Source of the DNA: Exilibacterium sp.
GTDB taxonomy: Bacteria > Pseudomonadota > Gammaproteobacteria > Pseudomonadales > Cellvibrionaceae
Direction of reading: 5' to 3'
Assembly (NCBI GenBank): GCA_028280195.1
Contig: JANQMH010000084.1
Coordinates: 1 to 64,000 of the forward strand
DNA length: 64,000 bases
Positions 16,599-24,119 of this stretch are shown piece after piece (within the stretch, counting starts at the first letter, position 1; each line of letters opens with the position of its first letter). Position numbers and translations under genes: made by a program. The notes beneath the pieces were generated by a model that saw only the letters and a program-made list of their open reading frames with translations, ran no database searches and was not told the origin of the DNA.

Positions 16599-17066
16599 TT
16601 ATACCTCTGAACGATCCATCCTGTCCAGTTGCAAATCCAGCTTTTCCAGAATCCGCATCAGATCGCGATATTCATCAACGTCCAGGGCACTGATCAGGCG
16701 ACTCTCCCAATCCAGCGCCCGGGGGGCAATCTGGTGATAGAGACGGCGCCCCGCCCCGGTCAGCGACAAATAGGTGAGGCGATTGTCCTCACCGTTTTTA
16801 TGCCGCGTCACATAGCCCTTGCCATCGAGTAATTTAACCGCGCGCGACACCTTGGATTTATCCATGAAGGTGACCTCGCCGATATCGCGCGCATTCTGAA
16901 AATCGTGCTCCGCCAGGCGCGCCAGAATACGCCACTCCGGCACCGTGATTGCAAAAGCGTCCATATAGATTTCCGAACAGGAATCGCTGATACGCTTGGC
17001 CAGGTTAACCATCAGGTAGGGAATGAACCGGTTCAATACCACCGATCGCGGGCGATGTGCTGTCAT
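16599..17066 (-). CDS. MarR-family transcriptional regulator
   Basis: The 155-residue protein has the MarR winged helix-turn-helix: TVPEWRILARLAEHDFQNAR (about 41-60), recognition helix MDKSKVSRAVKLLDGKGYV, and wing NGEDNRLTYLSLTGAGRRLY. MarR proteins release DNA on binding aromatic ligands. It is upstream of, but not joined to, the MBL-fold gene and the 3-hydroxyphenylacetate/homogentisate genes, and may control them. A decameric array of CTAGTTG lies 18 bp upstream of its start codon, in its promoter or leader. A 3' fragment of a paralogue lies at 13694-13811. Confidence 0.92.
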   Translation of the reverse strand: MTAHRPRSVVLNRFIPYLMVNLAKRISDSCSEIYMDAFAITVPEWRILARLAEHDFQNARDIGEVTFMDKSKVSRAVKLLDGKGYVTRHKNGEDNRLTYLSLTGAGRRLYHQIAPRALDWESRLISALDVDEYRDLMRILEKLDLQLDRMDRSEV

Positions 17067-17083
17067 ATCGATATCATAGCATG

Positions 17084-17153
17084 CTAGTTGCTAGTTGCTA
17101 GTTGCTAGTTGCTAGTTGCTAGTTGCTAGTTGCTAGTTGCTAGTTGCTAGTTG
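17084..17153. repeat. Perfect heptanucleotide array, (CTAGTTG)x10
   Basis: Ten uninterrupted, identical copies of CTAGTTG occupy 70 bp, starting 18 bp upstream of the marR start codon. Perfect identity implies recent expansion or ongoing slippage. CTAG is usually a rare tetranucleotide in bacterial DNA. Unit length and consensus match the degenerate array at 6983-7024. Confidence 0.97.
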
Positions 17154-17172
17154 CCAGCATAATAGCAGCAAT

Positions 17173-17229
17173 GGGGTCGGTGACAAATGCTGATGTAAAT
17201 GCAAATGAATGGTATTTGTCACCGACCCC
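17173..17229. repeat. 16-bp perfect inverted repeat followed by T5 on the plus strand
   Basis: GGGGTCGGTGACAAAT (17173-17188) pairs with ATTTGTCACCGACCCC (17214-17229) around a 25-nt loop, then TTTTT. The T-run is on the plus strand, but both flanking genes are on the minus strand, so it does not terminate either in the usual way. It may be a small dispersed palindrome or a terminator against antisense transcription. Confidence 0.75.
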
Positions 17230-17252
17230 TTTTTAGTCGCTGCCGGCTCTAG

Positions 17253-18215
17253 TCAATCCTGCAGTTTTTCCCAAACTTCGCGGTCGCGTTCGTCGGTCCA
17301 GATGCGCGGCCAGTCGATACCGTCGAATTCGTCCCACAGGCGCTGTACGTCGAAAGGCAGGCAGTGTTCGAAGATCGGCCACTGGCCGTACTGCGGCGCC
17401 AGGTGTTCGTAGGTCGCTTCGAACGCTTCCTTGAGCGTGCCGCCACGCTTGTGCACTGCGCCCACTTTGTCAATCATCGCCTTGAGAAAGCCACGGGTCT
17501 GCTCGATGGCGGCATTGACGGCTTCCTGCCCGCGGGCGACTTCGCCGCGGCCGCCGACCAGCATTTCGGCAGCGAAGGCTTTGACATTGTCCAGCGTGGT
17601 GCTGGACCACTCGAAGTGAAAGCCGTCGCCGGTATAAAGTGCTGCGGCAGACTCGACCAGGTCGCCGGCAAACAGAATTTTCTGTTGCGGCAGCCAGGCG
17701 ACCATATCGCCGGCGGTATGGCCGCGGCCGCAGTGCTGCAATACCAGGTTGCCGCGCTCGCCGCCCAGGGCGATCTCCAGGCGATCGTTGAAGACGATAT
17801 CGGGGTGAGTCAGGCCCGGGATACCGTCGGGCTCGCGAAACAAACGCGGCATACGGGCGAATTCACTGGCCCAGTCCTGCATACCGCGTTCATTGATCAA
17901 AAACTGCGTCTTCTCGTGGGTGATGATCGACTCGGCGTTAAACGCCGAGGCGCCCAGCACCCGCACCGCGTGATAGTGGGACAGCGCCAGATACCTGACC
18001 GGCTTGTCGGTATGCCGGCGCAGCATCGCCAGCCAGTCACTGGCGGCGCGGGGGGTGGCGCGGGCCTCGAATGCAACGATAAAGTCCTCGCCTTCAATGG
18101 CACCGACATTGGGGTCGCCCTCGGCGGTCAGCGCGTATACGCCGTCGGCCAGGACTTCCAGGGTTTCTTTCTTTTCACCGAGATCGGCGCTTGAGGCAAA
18201 GGGTTTTGTAGCCAT
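17253..18215 (-). CDS. Metallo-beta-lactamase-fold hydrolase with incomplete metal motif
   Basis: The 320-residue protein (start MATKPFASSA) has the MBL fold order: GVYALTAEGDPNVGAIEGED, then LSHYHAVRVLGA (79-90), CGRGHTAGDMVAWLP, and LFAGDLVE. The first motif should read HxHxDH; here it is H80-Y-H82-A-V-R, so the Asp and His of metal site 2 are replaced. GHTAGD and the FAGD Asp are kept. It may bind one metal only or catalyse a different reaction. It is divergent from the mhaA-like gene over a 357-bp AT-rich promoter, so a role in the same aromatic pathway (thioester or lactone hydrolysis) is plausible. An upstream GTG extension to 18290 looks non-coding. Confidence 0.85.
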   Translation of the reverse strand: MATKPFASSADLGEKKETLEVLADGVYALTAEGDPNVGAIEGEDFIVAFEARATPRAASDWLAMLRRHTDKPVRYLALSHYHAVRVLGASAFNAESIITHEKTQFLINERGMQDWASEFARMPRLFREPDGIPGLTHPDIVFNDRLEIALGGERGNLVLQHCGRGHTAGDMVAWLPQQKILFAGDLVESAAALYTGDGFHFEWSSTTLDNVKAFAAEMLVGGRGEVARGQEAVNAAIEQTRGFLKAMIDKVGAVHKRGGTLKEAFEATYEHLAPQYGQWPIFEHCLPFDVQRLWDEFDGIDWPRIWTDERDREVWEKLQD

Positions 18216-18572
18216 GATATTCAGTACCTGCGTGAGTTTGAGCCGCTTTCCGCAGTGCCGGTCGACTGCCCGGCGGCAGCACTGCGGCATTGCAATCCGG
18301 GCCTGTATCGGATCTGTGAACGGGGCTATAATTTACCAATAATTAGTTGCAAAAAAAACTGTTATTCTGAAAAATCAGCAAAATAAGAGCAAAAATCCAG
18401 CAAAATATGCGATTTTTTGCTTGTAAAAATCCCTTTCAATCGATAAATTTGTCTCTTATGAAACTATTAACAAAACGGCGGAGAGACCCCTGCCCAACGG
18501 CAAACCGCCAACCATAACAAGCCGTAGGCAAAGCGGGCGGCCAAGGCTTAACCACCCGGGAAGTTCACAATC
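18216..18572. promoter_or_regulatory. Divergent AT-rich promoter region of the mha/hmg operon
   Basis: This 357-bp gap separates the MBL-fold gene and the monooxygenase. Its centre (18335-18460) is very AT-rich. It contains the imperfect dyad AGCAAAAATC (18388-18397) with GATTTTTTGCT (18411-18421) and two copies of CAGCAAAATA. This is the expected place for the pathway regulator to bind; the MarR protein at 16599 is the closest candidate. Confidence 0.5.
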
Positions 18573-20255
18573 ATGCCAAAAACCTACACCAACCCGGTCT
18601 ATCCTTACCGGCGCAGCCCGGATCAGGACACCGCATCCGCGGTGCATCACCCGGTCATTATCGTCGGCGCCGGCCCCTGCGGCCTGGCAGCGGGCCTGGA
18701 CCTGGCCCTGCAGGGCGTACCCAGCGTTATCCTGGACGACAACAACACCGTCAGTATCGGCTCGCGCGCCATCTGTTTCGCCAAGCGCACGCTGGAGATT
18801 ATCGACCGTTACGGCTGCGCCGGGCGCATGCTGGACAAGGGCATTACCTGGCAACTGGGCAAGGTGTTCTTTCAGGGCGATATGGTTTACGAATTCAACC
18901 TGCTGCCCGATACGCGGCAGAAAATGCCGGCGTTTATCAACCTGCAGCAATACTATTTTGAGGAATACATGGTCGACCGGGTAACGGCCGTCGAAGCCGT
19001 CGACCTGCGCTGGAAAAACCGTGTCAGCGACGTACTCACCGATGCCGGCGGCACCCGTATCCAGGTCGAGACACCGGAGGGCGGCTACGCCATGAGCTGC
19101 GACTACCTGCTGGTGGCCGACGGCGCCAACAGCCCGATTCGGGCCCAACTCGGCCTGGAAAGCCGGGGGCAGGTCTTCCAGGACCGTTTTCTGATTGCCG
19201 ACGTGGTGATGAAAGCCGACCTCCCCACCGAGCGCCGCTTCTGGTTCGACCCGCCCTTTCACCGCAACCAGTCGGCCCTGCTGCACCGCCAGGCCGACGA
19301 TGTCTGGCGCATCGACCTGCAACTGGGCTGGGAGGCGGACCCGGAGGAAGAACTGCGCGAGGAGAAAATCCGCCCGCGCCTGCAGGCCATGCTCGGTGAG
19401 GGCGTGGAGTTCGAACTGGAGTGGGCCAGCGTCTACACCTTCCAGTGCCGCAAAATGGATGATTTTATCGACCGGCGGGTAATTTTCATGGGCGACGCCG
19501 CCCACCAGGTATCGCCCTTTGGCGCCCGCGGCGCCAACGGCGGTATACAGGGGGTGGAAAACCTCAGCTGGAAGCTGGCGCGCATCCTGCGCGGCGCCGC
19601 ACCGGCCGCGCTGCTGCAGACTTACAATAGCGAACGCCAGCACGGGGCAGCGGAAAACATTCTGCACTCCACCCGCGCCACCGACTTCATCAGCCCGAAA
19701 AATGCCATCAGCCGGGTGTTTCGCGACGAGACCCTGCGCCTGGCGGAACACTACGCCTTCGCCCGCACCCTGGTCAACAGCGGTCGCCTGTCCACCGCCT
19801 GCAGCTATCCGGACTCACCGCTGAACACCGCCGAAAGCGCCGACTTCGACAGTGAGCTGTGCGCCGGCTCAGCGCCGGTAGATGCGCCGGTGAGTATCGG
19901 CGGCGCGCCGGCCTGGCTGATCAACCAGTTGGGCAACCGCTTTGTGCTGATGGTGAATGTGGACCTCGCCGAGCGCGCCGATCTGCTGGCGCAACTGCAC
20001 GCCCTGCAGCAGCTGCCGGATCTGCACCTGTTGCCGGTCAGTGCCGGTGGCGCAGCGCCGGCACTAACCGGTTTCGGCAGCACGCTCGTCGACCACAGCG
20101 GGCTGCTCCGCCAGCGCTACGACCTGCAGCCCGGCCGCGCCTACCTGTTCCGCCCCGACCAGATAGTGAGCGCGCGCTGGGACCGGCTCGATCAACACGC
20201 CGTTACCGCAGCCATGCGCAGGGCGCTGGGCTTCGATCTGGAGAACGCCGCATGA
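18573..20255 (+). CDS. mhaA: FAD-dependent aromatic hydroxylase, probable 3-hydroxyphenylacetate 6-hydroxylase large subunit
   Basis: The 560-residue flavoprotein belongs to the PheA/TfdB/MhpA group. The FAD-binding motif VGAGPCGLAAGLDLALQG begins near 30, and GDAAHQVSPFGARGANGGIQ begins near 307; a thioredoxin-like C-terminal domain follows (from about 400). In Pseudomonas putida, MhaA with the small MhaB hydroxylates 3-hydroxyphenylacetate to homogentisate. Here the gene is coupled by ATGA to a DUF2783 (MhaB-like) gene and then to hmgA, so homogentisate is the expected product. The assignment rests mostly on context; MhpA-type hydroxylases of other phenols look similar. Confidence 0.85.
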   Translation: MPKTYTNPVYPYRRSPDQDTASAVHHPVIIVGAGPCGLAAGLDLALQGVPSVILDDNNTVSIGSRAICFAKRTLEIIDRYGCAGRMLDKGITWQLGKVFFQGDMVYEFNLLPDTRQKMPAFINLQQYYFEEYMVDRVTAVEAVDLRWKNRVSDVLTDAGGTRIQVETPEGGYAMSCDYLLVADGANSPIRAQLGLESRGQVFQDRFLIADVVMKADLPTERRFWFDPPFHRNQSALLHRQADDVWRIDLQLGWEADPEEELREEKIRPRLQAMLGEGVEFELEWASVYTFQCRKMDDFIDRRVIFMGDAAHQVSPFGARGANGGIQGVENLSWKLARILRGAAPAALLQTYNSERQHGAAENILHSTRATDFISPKNAISRVFRDETLRLAEHYAFARTLVNSGRLSTACSYPDSPLNTAESADFDSELCAGSAPVDAPVSIGGAPAWLINQLGNRFVLMVNVDLAERADLLAQLHALQQLPDLHLLPVSAGGAAPALTGFGSTLVDHSGLLRQRYDLQPGRAYLFRPDQIVSARWDRLDQHAVTAAMRRALGFDLENAA

Positions 20256-20497
20256 AAACCGAACATTTGAAGACCGAGCCGAATTTCACCGACCCCGACG
20301 CTTTCTACGCCGCCCTGACCGACCTGCACCGCAACCGCGAGCGCGACCAGAGCGAGCGCATCAATGCGCGCCTGGTATTGCTGCTGGCCAACCATATCGG
20401 CGAGCGGGCAGTATTGGAGGAAGCACTGCATATCGCCGGCGAGCAGGTGCCGGCGGGCGACCACAACCCCGGCGCTGAGCGAGGAAAGCAGCCATGA
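20252..20497 (+). CDS. mhaB: DUF2783 small protein, MhaB-like partner of the hydroxylase
   Basis: The 81-residue protein (FTDPDAFYAALTDLHR near 13-28, then ARLVLLLANHIGERAVLEEAL) is a DUF2783 protein, a short helical family found almost only beside FAD monooxygenases. In P. putida, MhaB is the coupling protein that makes MhaA hydroxylate productively rather than waste NADH. Start and stop overlap both neighbours (ATGA at each end), supporting equal expression with the hydroxylase and HmgA. Family call is good; the coupling role is by analogy. Confidence 0.82.
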   Translation: MKTEHLKTEPNFTDPDAFYAALTDLHRNRERDQSERINARLVLLLANHIGERAVLEEALHIAGEQVPAGDHNPGAERGKQP

Positions 20498-21810
20498 TCG
20501 ACCCCAGCGAACTGCAGTATATGGCCGGCTTCGGCAACGAACACCAGACCGAGGCCCTGCCGGGCGCACTGCCGCAAGGGCGCTTCAACCCCCAGCAGTG
20601 CCCCTACCACCTCTATGCGGAACAGTTTACCAGCACCGCGTTTACCGCGCCGCGCTGCGCCAACCGCCGCACCTGGACCTATCGCATCCGGCCCTCGATC
20701 GCCATGGGCGACTTCGAGCCGGTGGATATGGGCGGCCTGCGCACCGCGCCGATTACCGAAGCCCCCTGCCCGCCCAATGTGATGCGCTGGGACGCACTGC
20801 CGATACCGCAGCAACCCACCGACCTGGTCCAGGGCCTGACCACCATTGCCGCCAATGGCGACGCCCGCGCGCAAGTCGGCATCGGCATTCACGTCTATAC
20901 CGCCAACCGCGGTATGGGGCAGCGCTTTTTCTACTGCGCCGACGGCGAGCTGCTGTTTGTGCCGCAGCAGGGCGAACTGCTGGCCTATACCGAGCTGGGC
21001 GTACTGCACGTCAAACCCGGCGAGATCATGGTGATACCGCGCGGTATCAAATTCAAAATCGAACTGCCGGGGGGCCCGGTGCGCGGCTATATCTGCGAGA
21101 ACTACGGCGGCAGCCTGCACCTGCCGGAGCGCGGTCCGGTGGGCGCCAACGGCTACGCCAACGATCGCGACTTCCAGTACCCGGTGGCGCATTTCGAGGA
21201 TGTGGAGGGCGACTACACCCTGCTGGCAAAATTCTGCGGCGGCCTGTACCGGGCCGATATGGATCACTCGCCGCTGGACGTGGTGGCCTGGGTCGGCACC
21301 AGCGCGCCCTACAAATACGATCTGGCGCGCTTTAACGTGATCAATACTGTCAGCTACGATCACCCCGACCCGTCGATTTTTACCGTGCTGACGGCGCAGA
21401 CCGACACCCCCGGCGTGGCCAATGTGGACTTCGTGATCTTCCCGCCGCGCTGGATGGTGGCCGAAGACACCTTTCGACCGCCCTGGTACCACCGCAATAT
21501 CATGAGCGAGTTTATGGGCCTGATCGAAGGCGTGTACGACGCCAAGGAAAAAGGCTTTGTACCCGGCGGCATGAGCCTGCACAATTGCATGACGCCCCAC
21601 GGCCCGGAGGCAGAGGTATTTGCAAAAGCCAGCAGCGCGCAACTGGCGCCGCAGCGCTACGAAAATACCCTGGCCTTCATGTTCGAATCGCGCTATGTCA
21701 TCGCGCCGACGCAGTTTGCGCTGCAGACACCGGCCAGGCAGAAGCACTACCTGCAGTGCTGGGACGGGTTGAAAAAACATTTCACTGGCGCAAATGACCA
21801 GGACCTTTGA
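20494..21810 (+). CDS. hmgA: Homogentisate 1,2-dioxygenase
   Basis: The 438-residue protein is full length for HmgA. It opens with LQYMAGFGNEHQTEALPGAL, a strict family signature. The non-haem iron site is visible: a His and a Glu in WYHRNIMSEFMGLIEG (H-x5-E), and a His in LHNCMTPHGPEAE. It opens the ring of homogentisate to maleylacetoacetate in the cytoplasm, with O2. It overlaps the MhaB-like gene by ATGA and precedes fahA by 96 bp, giving the complete lower pathway in one direction. Confidence 0.97.
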   Translation: MIDPSELQYMAGFGNEHQTEALPGALPQGRFNPQQCPYHLYAEQFTSTAFTAPRCANRRTWTYRIRPSIAMGDFEPVDMGGLRTAPITEAPCPPNVMRWDALPIPQQPTDLVQGLTTIAANGDARAQVGIGIHVYTANRGMGQRFFYCADGELLFVPQQGELLAYTELGVLHVKPGEIMVIPRGIKFKIELPGGPVRGYICENYGGSLHLPERGPVGANGYANDRDFQYPVAHFEDVEGDYTLLAKFCGGLYRADMDHSPLDVVAWVGTSAPYKYDLARFNVINTVSYDHPDPSIFTVLTAQTDTPGVANVDFVIFPPRWMVAEDTFRPPWYHRNIMSEFMGLIEGVYDAKEKGFVPGGMSLHNCMTPHGPEAEVFAKASSAQLAPQRYENTLAFMFESRYVIAPTQFALQTPARQKHYLQCWDGLKKHFTGANDQDL

Positions 21811-21906
21811 TAAGGCCTTTGCACAGGTCTCTTTTGCACGCCCGGCAAGCCCGGCAGGCTCAGGGCGCCACAAACTCACTGACAGACAGGCGGTAACCGA
21901 CGAATT

Positions 21907-23220
21907 ATGAAGCTGTTAAACGAAACTCACGATCCCCAGCTGCGCAGTTGGGTCAGCAGCGCCAACGACGGCGGCGACTTCCCCATCCAGAACCTGCCCT
22001 TCGCCGTTTTTCGCCGCGCCGGCAGCGGCGAGGCGCAACGCGGTGGCGTGGCGATTGGCGATCAGGTACTGGATATGGCGGCCGCGGCCCAAACCGGCCT
22101 GTTCGAGGGACCGGCGCAGGCGGCCGCACAGGCCGCGGCACAGAGCAGCCTGAACGCGCTGATGGCCATGGGTGCGGAGGCCAGCTCGGCGCTGCGCCTG
22201 GCGCTGTCCCGCGCCCTGCGCCACGGCGCCGGCGCCCGCGACAAACTGCAGGGCTGCCTGCTGGCGCAGGCGGATGTGGACTACGGACTGCCCTGCCGGA
22301 TCGGCGACTACACCGATTTCTATACCTCGATTCACCACGCCACTGCGGTGGGCTCGCTGTTCCGCCCCGACAACCCCCTGCTGCCCAACTACAAATGGGT
22401 GCCCATCGGCTATCACGGCCGCGCCTCGACCATCGGCGTTTCCGGGCAGACTTTCCCGCGCCCCGTCGGGCAGACCCGGGCTGCGGATGCCGCCGAGCCG
22501 AGTTTCGGCCCCAGCAGGCGCCTCGACTATGAACTGGAGATGGGCATCTTCATCGGTCGCGGCACCGCACTCGGCGAGCGTATCCCTATCGGCGAGGCCG
22601 AGCGGCACGTATTCGGCATCTGCCTGTTCAACGACTGGTCGGCGCGGGATATCCAGGCCTGGGAATACCAGCCGCTGGGGCCGTTTCTGGCCAAGAGCTT
22701 CGCCTCGACCATCTCACCGTGGATCGTCACCACCGAGGCGCTGGCCCCCTACCGGGTCGCTTTCTCGCGCCCGCCACAGGACCCGCAGCCGCTGCCCTAT
22801 CTCAGCGCCGATTTCAACAGCGCCCACGGCGGTATGGACATCCACCTGCAGTGCCTGATACAAACCGAAAAAATGCGCGCTGACAGTGAAGCGGCGACAA
22901 CCCTGTCCCGTTCCAACTTCAGGGATTCGTACTGGACGGTGGCGCAGATGGTGGCCCACCACAGCGTCAACGGCTGCGCCATGCAGCCGGGCGACCTGCT
23001 CGGTTCGGGCACACAGTCAGGCCCCGCGCACGAACAGGCCGGCTCGATTCTGGAGCTGACCCGCGGCGGCAAGCAGCCCGTCACGCTGCCCAATGGTGAG
23101 CAGCGCATTTTTCTCGAGGACGGCGATACCATTGTGATGCGCGGTCACTGTGAGAGAGACGGCGCGGTGCGTATCGGCTTCGGTGAAGTAGCGGCCACAG
23201 TGCTGCCGGCGAGGGTATAG
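21907..23220 (+). CDS. fahA: Fumarylacetoacetase
   Basis: The 437-residue protein is a full-length FAH. The N-terminal SH3-like domain ends in FPIQNLPFAVFRR. The catalytic domain contains YTDFYTSIHHATAVG (metal Asp and catalytic His), YELEMGIFIG (metal Glu pair) and NDWSARDIQAWEYQPLGPFLAKSF. It hydrolyses fumarylacetoacetate to fumarate and acetoacetate, the last step of homogentisate breakdown. It lies one base before maiA, so the two are co-translated. The 96-bp gap after hmgA shows no terminator. Confidence 0.97.
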   Translation: MKLLNETHDPQLRSWVSSANDGGDFPIQNLPFAVFRRAGSGEAQRGGVAIGDQVLDMAAAAQTGLFEGPAQAAAQAAAQSSLNALMAMGAEASSALRLALSRALRHGAGARDKLQGCLLAQADVDYGLPCRIGDYTDFYTSIHHATAVGSLFRPDNPLLPNYKWVPIGYHGRASTIGVSGQTFPRPVGQTRAADAAEPSFGPSRRLDYELEMGIFIGRGTALGERIPIGEAERHVFGICLFNDWSARDIQAWEYQPLGPFLAKSFASTISPWIVTTEALAPYRVAFSRPPQDPQPLPYLSADFNSAHGGMDIHLQCLIQTEKMRADSEAATTLSRSNFRDSYWTVAQMVAHHSVNGCAMQPGDLLGSGTQSGPAHEQAGSILELTRGGKQPVTLPNGEQRIFLEDGDTIVMRGHCERDGAVRIGFGEVAATVLPARV

Positions 23221-23221
23221 C

Positions 23222-23851
23222 ATGGAACTCTACAGCTACTTCCGCTCATCGGCGGCCTACCGCCTGCGCATCGCCCTCAATATCAAGGGCATCGAGCACA
23301 CCCTCAAGCCCGTCAACCTGCTCAAAGGGGAGCACAAAAACGAGGCCTACCGGGCCCTGCAGCCCCAGGGCCTGGTGCCGGCGCTGCAACTGGATGACGG
23401 CACCACGCTCGGCCAGACCACGGCGATTGTCGAATACCTGGAAGCCGAGTATCCGCACACACCGCTGCTGCCGCGGGACAGTGTTGCCGCCGCCGTGGTG
23501 CGCAGCTGGGTCAATACCATCGCCTGTGATATTCACCCGCTGAACAATCTGCGCGTATTAAAATACCTGGTACACGAACTGGGCGTCGACGAGGCGCAGA
23601 AAAGCGCCTGGTATCACCACTGGATCAGCGAGGGCTTTGCGGCACTGGAGAGCCAGGTACGGGCCGCGCCCTACTGCTTCGGCGCCGAGGTGACGCTGGC
23701 CGATATCTATCTGATTCCGCAAATCTACAACGCGTTGCGCTTCAATACCGATATGACGGCCTTTCCCAAACTCATGGCCATTGACGAGGCCTGCAACAAG
23801 CTGGCGGCTTTTGCTGAAGCCAGGCCGGAAAATCAGCCGGACGCAAACTGA
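23222..23851 (+). CDS. maiA: Maleylacetoacetate isomerase (zeta-class glutathione S-transferase)
   Basis: The 209-residue GST-fold protein has the zeta-class active-site motif YFRSSAAYRLRIALN (about 5-19, with the SSxxxR core) and an all-helical C-terminal domain with CDIHPLNNLRVLKYL. Using glutathione it isomerises maleylacetoacetate to fumarylacetoacetate, linking HmgA and FahA. It ends the mha/hmg operon. The roughly 160 bp after it contain an open but unrecognised frame and then a hairpin. Confidence 0.95.
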   Translation: MELYSYFRSSAAYRLRIALNIKGIEHTLKPVNLLKGEHKNEAYRALQPQGLVPALQLDDGTTLGQTTAIVEYLEAEYPHTPLLPRDSVAAAVVRSWVNTIACDIHPLNNLRVLKYLVHELGVDEAQKSAWYHHWISEGFAALESQVRAAPYCFGAEVTLADIYLIPQIYNALRFNTDMTAFPKLMAIDEACNKLAAFAEARPENQPDAN

Positions 23852-24011
23852 AAAAAACGATGGCGGTATCCGTATTGGCGTCGATCAGGAAGAACAGTGG
23901 GAAAACAGCGATAGCGATACGGTCAAACCCATGAAAGCCCCGGCCAGTGATGACCGGATTGCGCTGGCCGATGGCCGCGAGTTTCGCATCACAAAGAAAT
24001 TACAGCAACTG

Positions 24012-24031
24012 CCCTGGCCTGTGGGCCAGGG
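24012..24031. terminator. Candidate hairpin after the homogentisate operon
   Basis: CCCTGGCC and GGCCAGGG form a perfect 8-bp GC stem with a TGTG loop. No T-run follows on the plus strand, so it may act as a weak or factor-dependent terminator for the plus-strand operon. Confidence 0.4.
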
Positions 24032-24033
24032 GA

Positions 24034-24119
24034 GGGAAAAGTAAAAAGGGAAAAGTGAATGCTTGCTGCAGGCTGCCACTTTTTTACTTTTCCCTTTTCC
24101 CTTTTTACTTTTCCCTCTT
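24034..24119. repeat. Two inverted 7-bp arrays forming a long hairpin at the MFS gene 3' end
   Basis: The left arm is GGGAAAA, GTAAAAA, GGGAAAA (24034-24054). The right arm, from 24085, is TACTTTT, CCCTTTT, CCCTTTT, TACTTTT, CCCTCTT, the reverse complement of the same units. The arms can pair over about 20 bp around a loop. The stop codon and the last few codons of the MFS gene are inside the right arm, so the array encodes its Lys/Arg/Glu tail. Confidence 0.8.

Noticed and set aside
17084..17153. Heptamer array as a CRISPR
   Set aside because: There are no spacers; the copies are contiguous 7-mers and no cas gene is present.
20305..21879. 524-residue minus-strand frame opposite hmgA
   Set aside because: Antisense shadow of a certain hmgA gene; composition and lack of family support rule it out.
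23852..24044. Open frame after maiA (IRIGVDQEEQWENSDSD... then DDRIALADGREFRITKKL)
   Set aside because: It looks partly protein-like but has no start with a ribosome-binding site, no family and ends in the repeat array; it may be a decayed gene end.
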